Assembly: GCF_026344035.1 (NCBI RefSeq)
Contig: NZ_JAPKND010000005.1
Span: 217,642 to 281,641 of the forward strand
Length of the DNA stretch: 64,000 nt
Reading direction: 5' to 3'
Origin: Alcaligenes endophyticus
GTDB lineage: Bacteria; Pseudomonadota; Gammaproteobacteria; Burkholderiales; Burkholderiaceae_B
Position numbers and translations under genes: made by a program. Below the pieces are notes generated by a model, which saw nothing but the letters and a program-made list of their open reading frames with translations, ran no database searches and was not told where the DNA came from. Positions 54,292-60,939 of this stretch are shown piece after piece; position 1 is the stretch's first letter, and every line of letters starts with the position of its first letter.

Positions 54292-55566
54292 TCACTTTCC
54301 TAGGGATGGTATCCATAGCGACATAGAGGGCACAAGAAGTACGATAACAGAAGCAGCAACTAATACCCCTACGACTTGCAAAATATGGGGAAAGGTATCT
54401 TCCATACGTATATCGATAATTTTTGTCGAGACAAATAGATTCACAGCTAATGGTGGCGTTGCCCCGCCAATAGCCAGAGCCAACATCATGACTACACCAA
54501 AGTGAATAGGATTAAGCCCTATTTGGTGAACAACAGGCATCAGGATAGGTGTCGCAATTACAATAATAGCGATAGTTTCCATGAATGTGCCTAAAATCAA
54601 CAACAGCAACAGCAACATTAAACTCAGAAGTACAAAACTGGAGGTTAAAGAGAGCATCCAAGAGGCGACTTCTTGAGGAATCTGTTGTGTGGCCATAACC
54701 CAGCCAAAAGGCGTGGCCGCTGCAATGACAAATAGAATCACAGCACTGTTTTTCGCTGAACGTACCATCACAGCGGGCAGTTGCTTAAGAGGCAGCTCTT
54801 TATAAACGAAGGTCGCTAAAATAAAAGCGTAGACAACCGCGACGACACCGGACTCTGTAGGAGTAAAAACTCCCGAGATGACGCCACCCAAAATAATGAC
54901 CGGCATTACCAAAGGTAGAATACCGACTTTGATTGCTCGCCCCTTTTCAAACCAGGTGCTTTTGTTCTCATTTTTAGGATAACCGTATTGATGAGAAGCC
55001 CAAATGGAATACACCATAAGAGCGACGGCTGCAAATATTCCGGGCACAATACCGGCTAAAAACAAATCCCCAATAGATGCATTAGCAGCTACCCCATAGA
55101 CGACCATCGCTAAACTCGGTGGTATCACCACCCCAAGAGCTCCAGCTCCGGCAAAAATAGAGGCAGTAAACCCCTTGCTATAACCTTTTTTTACCATTTC
55201 CGGCTCCATCAAGGAGCCCACTGCAGCTGTTGTAGCTACGCCTGACCCCGAGATCGCTCCGAAAAATGCTGAGGCTGTCACACCGGAGACCGCCATTCCG
55301 CCACGGATATGACCAAAAAAAGTGTTAGCAACGGCCATCAAACGAGGCGTTGTGCCATATGCCATTAAATCGCCAGCCAAAATAAAGAACGGTAAGGCCA
55401 ATAAAGGAAAAGAGTCCACACCACCAACCATGCGCTGAGCGACGATACCTAAGGTTGGAAAGTCGTTCATCATCAAAAAAACAAATGAGGTAATGATGAT
55501 AGCAAAGCCAATAGGTAGACCCATGATGATGGTGACACCTAAGATAGCAAAAAACAAAGCATTCAT
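54292..55566 (-). CDS. dctM: TRAP transporter large permease DctM
   Basis: Inner-membrane ion-coupled permease, 424 aa from ATG 55566, about twelve membrane segments. That start overlaps the dctQ stop by ATGA and gives the usual DctM N-terminus; 55599 is a longer frame. The blocks FILAGDLMAYG, GAISGSGVATTAAVG and PPSLAMVVYGV are diagnostic. It forms the transport unit with DctQ and receives substrate from the lipobox-bearing DctP. Confidence 0.94.
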   Translation of the reverse strand: MNALFFAILGVTIIMGLPIGFAIIITSFVFLMMNDFPTLGIVAQRMVGGVDSFPLLALPFFILAGDLMAYGTTPRLMAVANTFFGHIRGGMAVSGVTASAFFGAISGSGVATTAAVGSLMEPEMVKKGYSKGFTASIFAGAGALGVVIPPSLAMVVYGVAANASIGDLFLAGIVPGIFAAVALMVYSIWASHQYGYPKNENKSTWFEKGRAIKVGILPLVMPVIILGGVISGVFTPTESGVVAVVYAFILATFVYKELPLKQLPAVMVRSAKNSAVILFVIAAATPFGWVMATQQIPQEVASWMLSLTSSFVLLSLMLLLLLLILGTFMETIAIIVIATPILMPVVHQIGLNPIHFGVVMMLALAIGGATPPLAVNLFVSTKIIDIRMEDTFPHILQVVGVLVAASVIVLLVPSMSLWIPSLGK

Positions 55567-56048
55567 AGCGTTATCTCTTTTTTGTCGCTTACAAACCAAT
55601 TAATGGAATCAGTGATTAAATAAAACAGCATCAAAATTCCGCCAACTGGCATAGCTAGACTTACTAGCCCATACGGAACTCCCAATCCAGGAGTGATATC
55701 CTGCATAAATGCCAGAGTAATTGGGATGCTACTGTAAGATAGATAAGCTACGAATATAAAAAGAATAATATTCAATATTATGTGAACAAAGGGCAAGAAC
55801 GTTGCGGGTAGAAGATTGATAAAGTAATCGACTCGCATGTGGTCGCGCTCTTTCACAGCAAGAGCGGCGCCCAGGAAGCACAACCAAACCATACCGAATT
55901 GGGAAACTTCTGCGCTCCATGATATGGATATACCGAAAAGGTAGCGTAGTAGAACTTGACCAAACACCATAAGAACCATGATAAGAAAAATCACGAAAAT
56001 CAGAAATTCTACGAGTTTGGAGAGTAATCTATTTAGTACCGAGACCAT
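55563..56048 (-). CDS. dctQ: TRAP transporter small permease DctQ
   Basis: 161 aa with four hydrophobic segments, the DctQ layout. The block SWSAEVSQFGMVWLCFLGAALAVKERDHMRVD (core WLCFLGAALAVKE) is typical. AAGGG precedes the ATG. It is coupled to dctM by a 4-bp overlap and lies 40 nt after dctP. Confidence 0.92.
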   Translation of the reverse strand: MVSVLNRLLSKLVEFLIFVIFLIMVLMVFGQVLLRYLFGISISWSAEVSQFGMVWLCFLGAALAVKERDHMRVDYFINLLPATFLPFVHIILNIILFIFVAYLSYSSIPITLAFMQDITPGLGVPYGLVSLAMPVGGILMLFYLITDSINWFVSDKKEITL

Positions 56049-56088
56049 GTTATGCCCTTTGCCATGCTGTTACAAAAAACAGCAGATC

Positions 56089-57099
56089 TTAATCTATAAG
56101 CGTTAAAAGCTCATCACCATTTTTATCAATGTAGAGCTGCCTCACGTTTTTAACTGCCTCTTGGAAAGCTGCCGTATCAACCTCATTGACTTGCATACCT
56201 TTCGCTTTAAGCTCTTCTATAATTTTGCTGTCATCGTCAGCAATTTGTAAGCGAACGGAGTCACGATACTTAAACGCCAGCTCTTGCAGAACCTCCTGTT
56301 GTTCGCTATCAAGCTTGTTCCACACTTTGGGATTAATGATAAGAACTGAAGCGTTCCAAATATGCCCAGACAGCGACAAGTGTTTTTGCACCTCGTTAAA
56401 CTTTGAACTTGAGATGATAGACAAAGGGTTTTCTTGTCCATCCACCGTTCCTTGTTGAAGGGCTGTAAATAACTCGGTAAATGCCATGGGGATTGCACTA
56501 GCGCCTAATTCATTAAACATCTGTAAACGGATCTCTGACGCTGCGCTACGAAACTTAATGCCTTCCATATCCTCAGGGTTGACAATAGCACGCTTATTAT
56601 TCGTGAAGTGACGATAGCCATTTTCCCAATAGGCAATGACGTGAAGCCCCTTTTCGCCCAAAATCTCAGATACTTTATCGCCAAAGGGGCCGTCTACTGC
56701 TTTATAAGCAGCCTCACGGGAGTCAAACAGAAAGGGGACCTCCTCAACAGCAAGGCGGCTATCTAAGCCTTGAAATAACGAGATTGCTTGAATCAAAGAC
56801 ATATCTAACGCACCTGTCTGGACTTGATTAACTTGCTCGTTTTCGCTGCCTAATGCACCTCCAGAAATAATGCTCAACGTAACTGAGCCATTGGTTTTTT
56901 CTTTTAGCTCATCCGCTAAGCCTACTAAACCTACGTGCTCTGAGTGAGTGTCAGCTAAAACGTGAGCAACAGTAAGTTTTACCGGTTTAGTTGTACTTAC
57001 CGCTTTATTAGCTTCGATCTCGGGCTTGCCTCCGTCCGTACAACCAGCAGCGAACGCCAGTAGGACTAAAGGAAGAAGTTTTGAAAAAAAATTGACCAC
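56089..57099 (-). CDS. dctP: TRAP transporter solute-binding protein DctP with lipobox
   Basis: 336 aa. The GTG start at 57099 has AGGAG 8 nt upstream, within the end of the aldolase gene. The N-terminus has a lipoprotein signal with FAAGC at residues 16-20, so the mature protein would be anchored through Cys20, unlike the soluble periplasmic proteins typical of Gram-negative TRAP systems. The DctP core is clear: KFRSAASEIRLQMFN, the specificity region PMAFTELFTALQQGTVDGQENP (core LFTALQQGTVDGQENP), and HIWNAS. Likely ligands are carboxylates. Confidence 0.92.
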   Translation of the reverse strand: MVNFFSKLLPLVLLAFAAGCTDGGKPEIEANKAVSTTKPVKLTVAHVLADTHSEHVGLVGLADELKEKTNGSVTLSIISGGALGSENEQVNQVQTGALDMSLIQAISLFQGLDSRLAVEEVPFLFDSREAAYKAVDGPFGDKVSEILGEKGLHVIAYWENGYRHFTNNKRAIVNPEDMEGIKFRSAASEIRLQMFNELGASAIPMAFTELFTALQQGTVDGQENPLSIISSSKFNEVQKHLSLSGHIWNASVLIINPKVWNKLDSEQQEVLQELAFKYRDSVRLQIADDDSKIIEELKAKGMQVNEVDTAAFQEAVKNVRQLYIDKNGDELLTLID

Positions 57100-57102
57100 G
57101 AA

Positions 57103-57888
57103 TTAATCTCCTCGAATGCTTTGTTTGATGTGTTGCATATGGTGTGCAAAAAACAGTTTGTCTGTGCCCACGGTAAATAGTGTCGCTCCTAAATCTGCCC
57201 AGGCGTCGATCGCTGCGCGAGCTTGCTCTAAGTCCAAATCAAAATTAGGAACAAATATATGAATATTGCGACTTTTGCATAAGGCAATCGTGTCGCGCAT
57301 GAAATCGATGACTAGCGGATGATCCAGCTGTCCACCCACCCCGAGTGACACGGATAAATCAAATGGTCCAATCATGATGGCATTGACGCCAGGCGTGTTA
57401 AGGATAGGTTCTATATTAGCGATACCTTCCCGACCCTCAATCAGCAAAACAATGATCGCCTCTCTATTGGCTTTCGTAGCGTAGTGACTCCAATCTTGAA
57501 CATAATGCTTACCAGCTCTGATGCAGGGGCAAGCTCCCCGGCTACCATCGGGGTAATAACGAGCATAAGAGATGGCTTGTGCAGCCTCCTGCTCGTTGGT
57601 TATTTGAGGTACTACAACCCCTTCAGCTCCAATATCTAAAGCTTTCAAAACCAAATTCGCGGCGTTTAGCTCCACACGCACTAGCGGTGAAATGTTCGCC
57701 GCCTCTGCTGCACGAACCAGGTTTTCAGCAGTCTCCAAGCCAAAATAACCGTGTTCGGTATCGATGATTGTATAGTCGAAACCCGCATACCCGATAATTT
57801 CCAGGTTTTCCGGACTTGCACTTTGGGACCAAGTTCCTAAGAGAAACTGGCCAGAATCAAGCTTTTCTTTGAACGTTTGTTTAGGCAT
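57103..57888 (-). CDS. HpcH/HpaI family aldolase
   Basis: 261 aa from ATG 57888. The in-frame ATG four codons earlier (57900) lies where GGAGGAAGG forms the ribosome binding site of 57888, so the later start is better. Class II pyruvate aldolases of this family cleave 2-keto-3-deoxy or 4-hydroxy-2-oxo acids to pyruvate plus an aldehyde. Visible marks are DTEHGYFG (catalytic His), SPLVRVE (Arg), VVPQITNEQEA, EGREGIANIEPI (metal Glu) and IGPFDLSVSLG (metal Asp). It is first in an operon with dctPQM, so it probably acts on what the transporter imports. Confidence 0.92.
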   Translation of the reverse strand: MPKQTFKEKLDSGQFLLGTWSQSASPENLEIIGYAGFDYTIIDTEHGYFGLETAENLVRAAEAANISPLVRVELNAANLVLKALDIGAEGVVVPQITNEQEAAQAISYARYYPDGSRGACPCIRAGKHYVQDWSHYATKANREAIIVLLIEGREGIANIEPILNTPGVNAIMIGPFDLSVSLGVGGQLDHPLVIDFMRDTIALCKSRNIHIFVPNFDLDLEQARAAIDAWADLGATLFTVGTDKLFFAHHMQHIKQSIRGD

Positions 57889-57900
57889 GCCTTCCTCCAT

Positions 57901-58469
57901 ATAGGGTCAAAAAAGACCTTAGTTTCACGTGCTTTTATAATCGTGGGAAAAAGCAATACCTCACTTTGACCGGCAGACGCGAAACCAATCAGAAAGTGTC
58001 GTGTAAATTTGAGCCACAGACAATCGCTATTTTTCTAAGGGATGCTTCGGTTGACCCGAAGTGCACCTTCAGGCGCATCTAGTAGACCAACTAGTGCTGA
58101 ATATCAGTGCAACAAGATTCTGCCCATCTAGCGTACGCCATAGCGTTCACTCAGGTTCTTTTTGTACAATAATTGCTATATGCAGCCGATAGCGCAATTT
58201 GCGCGTTAAATAATTTCGAGCAAAAAAACATCGCCCACGTAAGCCAATAATGGAAATCTAGACGCTTCAATCTTATTGCACTACACCAGTCCTCTTTAAT
58301 CATGGCGATTAGACTTCAGCTAGGCGCGTAATAACCCCCTACCGAGGTTCAAATGTCTTTGTTGAAAAACGATAGGATGTGGTAATTTTTTTATTCATCG
58401 TACTGCGCCCAATACAATTCAATGCGTCGGTCAAGTAACGGTACACCCTTGGTAATGAAGACTCAGAAA
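57901..58469. other. Intergenic region between the aldolase operon and the serine recombinase
   Basis: 569 bp. The upstream part must hold the aldolase-dctPQM promoter. I find no intact gene; short frames (such as a minus-strand frame ending near 58397) do not resemble anything I know. Confidence 0.5.
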
Positions 58470-59063
58470 CTATGTTAAGTTTGTTCCCTGCGTGCGGGTG
58501 TCGTCATACATCATAGCTTTGATTCGACGTATCGTTCTAGGATGCACCGAGTATTGTTGCGCCACAATCTCTAAGGGTACGTTATTAGACAACGCCAACA
58601 TCACCTCCTCCTGTTGGGCAGGAGATAAAGCAGGTCGTCTACCAAGTTGCCTTCCGTTGGCTCGTGCAACTGCCATGCCTGCCCTTGTTTGTTCACTTGT
58701 CAGAGATCTCTCAAAATCGGCGAGAGCAGTCATCATCTGAAATAACAGCCTACCCCCTGAAGTGGTGGTATCTACATTTTCCGTCAGTGAAATAAAATGA
58801 ATCCCCTCTTGGCCTAACTTATCTATTGTTTCTACCAAGTAACGTAAAGAGTGCCCTAGGCGATCCAAACGCCAAACGACAAGAGTATCACCGGGTTGTA
58901 GTTCCCCCTTCAGTGAACTTAGGCTGGGCCATGTCGCCTTAGCCCCTGATATTCCGGTATCGGTGTAAATATGATCACATTTTGCTTTTTTTAAGGCAGC
59001 AATTTGTATATCTGCATTTTGATCTTGCGTCGATACCCTTGCGTACCCATATTTTTTACCCAT
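58470..59063 (-). CDS. Serine recombinase, resolvase/invertase family
   Basis: 197 aa from ATG 59063, with AAAGG about 7 nt upstream. The catalytic serine is in YGYARVSTQDQN (near residue 11) and the conserved arginines are in VWRLDRLGHSL. Then comes TSGGRLLFQMMTALADFERS and a C-terminal helix-turn-helix (VAQQYSVHPRTIRRIKAMM). This size and layout fit Tn3-type resolvases and Hin/Gin-type invertases alike. No transposase is next to it. It is divergent from the EAL/adhesin chain, 550 bp away, so a role in DNA inversion there is possible, but I found no hix-like paired sites. Confidence 0.9.
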   Translation of the reverse strand: MGKKYGYARVSTQDQNADIQIAALKKAKCDHIYTDTGISGAKATWPSLSSLKGELQPGDTLVVWRLDRLGHSLRYLVETIDKLGQEGIHFISLTENVDTTTSGGRLLFQMMTALADFERSLTSEQTRAGMAVARANGRQLGRRPALSPAQQEEVMLALSNNVPLEIVAQQYSVHPRTIRRIKAMMYDDTRTQGTNLT

Positions 59064-59515
59064 CACACACCTTTCTTGCGCAACATGCAGCTCTACCTCC
59101 GCCCATTTTTGGGGTGATTGACACTAATAAATTTAACTTATAACGAATTTGCGGCACCACCACATCAGGATTTACAAGTAGATATAAAACGCTAGGATTC
59201 GCCTAAATACTGACGATAGCTCACACCACAACAGACAATGGCAACAACCTTATGCCACTAATGTGATACCAGTCAATACATTTGGCATTTTAATATTAAT
59301 AATTGTCACACATGTATCAATCAATACCTTCGAGCGGGTAGCCACTAAGACTGTCTGAATACTTCTTCCCTAACAGGCACAGACTGTCAACAATAGTCAA
59401 AAACGACTTATCATCGGTCCAAAAGTTGGACAATAAGGACCCTTTATGTCAATATCACGTTTGTAATAAAAAGATGATTTTTTATTCAAACTGTTTGATA
59501 AAAAGGGTAATTCCA
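59064..59515. other. Intergenic region between recombinase and adhesin operon
   Basis: About 450 bp, AT-rich, probably holding the promoter of the EAL/adhesin chain. It holds a perfect GTCCAA-AAG-TTGGAC palindrome (59417-59431) and an imperfect TTTATTCAAA/TTTGATAAA repeat near 59480-59502. I see no gene. Confidence 0.5.
59417..59431. promoter_or_regulatory. Palindrome upstream of the EAL/adhesin chain
   Basis: GTCCAA-AAG-TTGGAC is a perfect 6-bp inverted repeat about 85 bp before the small upstream ORF. It is a candidate operator; the binding protein is unknown. Confidence 0.4.
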
Positions 59516-59632
59516 ATGCGTTACTTACAAGGAACTAAGGGAAACTTATTTCTTCGTTTTAAGTTTAAAAGCCCGTTCTTTGCAGAGTCTCTTTATTATT
59601 ACAACCAACAACAAAAATGGGGCTACGTATGA
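59516..59632 (+). CDS. Small upstream ORF (38 aa), possible leader peptide
   Basis: The ATG at 59516 has AAGGG 8 nt upstream. The peptide is basic and rich in aromatic residues (MRYLQGTKGNLFLRF..., ending QQQKWGYV). Its stop TGA overlaps the ATG at 59629 of the degenerate GGDEF-EAL gene as ATGA, the usual form of translational coupling. I do not recognise it. It may be a leader that sets translation of the EAL gene, or a chance ORF. Confidence 0.4.
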   Translation: MRYLQGTKGNLFLRFKFKSPFFAESLYYYNQQQKWGYV

Positions 59633-60939
59633 ATGCCCCTTTAATACAGTACTTACCCAACTCGTTACGTGTGGCTGCCGAGAATCAGAACTGCTTCCTG
59701 ATTGGTGTAGCCAATGGCAAAGCACTCTGTAACGCGTATGGCTTACATTATTTTCAACACGCTTTTTTAACTGCAGTACAAGAGCGTCTGCGCCCCTTTG
59801 GCGTTTCAACTAATGACGTTGCTGTAGTGAATGACTTGCTGCTGTTAGTCGGCTGCAATAATTCTCATCTTTCTTCAGCAGATGGAAAAGAATCATACCT
59901 AGAACATATCAAGGCAGCACTTTGCTACGAGCCCATCAAATGTGGGTTTACACAAATTCAAATTAATGTATTTGTATCCCCATTAGAATTATCTACTCGC
60001 GAAGCCACACCCTCCCCTTCCTTACGCTCATTAGCAAATGCGATTGCATTTTCAAATATAGAGCCGCGTGAGTGCGAGACCACTCGTGAAGATATGCTTG
60101 CAGCGACCCTCTTTTACACGGAGATGCAAAGCGGCAAAATTTCGCTGGCCTTTCAACCTGTCGTCTGCACCACGGATGGCCAAAGGATACTGTATTACGA
60201 GGTTTTACTACGTAGAAGTATCTCTGAGAGTTCTCTCAGCTCTCCAACCTCCTGTGAGCCCATTGTCCAAGCGTTAGAAAGACTGCATCACACGGAAAGA
60301 TTGGATGCCAGTGTCCTATGGTCTGTTCTGCACATGCTGCATCAACACTCGGACATTCAATTAGCTTGCAATATTTCTCCGTTATCACTGCATGACGAGG
60401 CTTGGTGGCGACCGATCATCTCCGCTTTAAAAAATGCCCCTACGCTGGCGGCCCGCCTGACTTTAGAGATTACTGAAACCACTTCCACTTTTGATCTACA
60501 GGCCGCAGTGCGGGTGCTCAACTCTTTACGGCAACTAGGTTGCACCGTGGCGATAGCAATGGGTAAAGCTGGACTCAACTCTCTTCGGCTAGCCCAAGAA
60601 TGCAATCCTAAGATCATCAAAATCAACAAAAACGTATTACATAAAACTCGGAACCACGGCGTTAACAGCATTTCCGAATATGTATCTAAGGTTTCGCACA
60701 ACCTAAGCCAACACCTCATCGCTGTCGGAGTTGAGACAGATGAAGACCTCCAGGTAAGCATCGAAGCAGGCGCCAATGCCGCACAAGGTCACATCATACG
60801 CCCTCCTTCCCTCCTGCCTCCATGGTCAGACGCTACGCCTTTCTATATTCAGGACCGTTTTGCCCCCCCCCCACTAACACCTACGCAACTTTTTAAAGGA
60901 CTCCTCACAAAGGAAGAAGCATATGAATCACATCTATAA
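59629..60939 (+). CDS. Degenerate GGDEF-EAL domain protein
   Basis: 436 aa from ATG 59629 (GGGG 6 nt upstream, ATGA overlap with the small ORF); ATG 59617 is four codons longer. Residues about 15-130 fit the fold of a GGDEF domain, but the signature is VVNDL (66-70). Residues about 160-400 are an EAL domain with EVL (191-193), Asn248 and Glu280/Glu283 kept. The catalytic DDFG is AMGK (310-313), the KID aspartate is Asn333, and the AEGVE glutamate is Val366. Neither c-di-GMP synthesis nor hydrolysis is expected. A C10 tract lies near the 3' end and the last 17 bp overlap the adhesin start. It may be a c-di-GMP sensor or protein-binding regulator of the adhesin. Confidence 0.85.
   Translation: MNAPLIQYLPNSLRVAAENQNCFLIGVANGKALCNAYGLHYFQHAFLTAVQERLRPFGVSTNDVAVVNDLLLLVGCNNSHLSSADGKESYLEHIKAALCYEPIKCGFTQIQINVFVSPLELSTREATPSPSLRSLANAIAFSNIEPRECETTREDMLAATLFYTEMQSGKISLAFQPVVCTTDGQRILYYEVLLRRSISESSLSSPTSCEPIVQALERLHHTERLDASVLWSVLHMLHQHSDIQLACNISPLSLHDEAWWRPIISALKNAPTLAARLTLEITETTSTFDLQAAVRVLNSLRQLGCTVAIAMGKAGLNSLRLAQECNPKIIKINKNVLHKTRNHGVNSISEYVSKVSHNLSQHLIAVGVETDEDLQVSIEAGANAAQGHIIRPPSLLPPWSDATPFYIQDRFAPPPLTPTQLFKGLLTKEEAYESHL
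60863..60872 (+). repeat. C10 homopolymer at the 3' end of the EAL gene
   Basis: Ten C residues encode Ala-Pro-Pro-Pro in the current frame and end 50 bp before the adhesin ATG. One C more gives a stop at about 60899; one fewer gives a stop directly after the tract (CAC TAA). Both stops lie before the adhesin ribosome binding site, whereas the present frame reads through it to 60939. Tracts of this length are typical slipped-strand phase-variation sites. Confidence 0.85.

Noticed and set aside
57985..58025. Possible insertion-sequence terminal repeat near GTGTCGTGTAAATTTGAGCC
   Set aside because: No mirrored end and no transposase fragment nearby; resemblance to IS ends is too loose.
58390..58470. 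Minus-strand frames downstream of the recombinase, one ending WAQYDE
   Set aside because: Too short and unrecognised; no start or conserved motif.
59460..59510. Possible hix-like recombination site (TTTATTCAAA...TTTGATAAA)
   Set aside because: Arms are imperfect, the length is wrong for Hin/Gin sites, and no inverted partner copy was found in the window.
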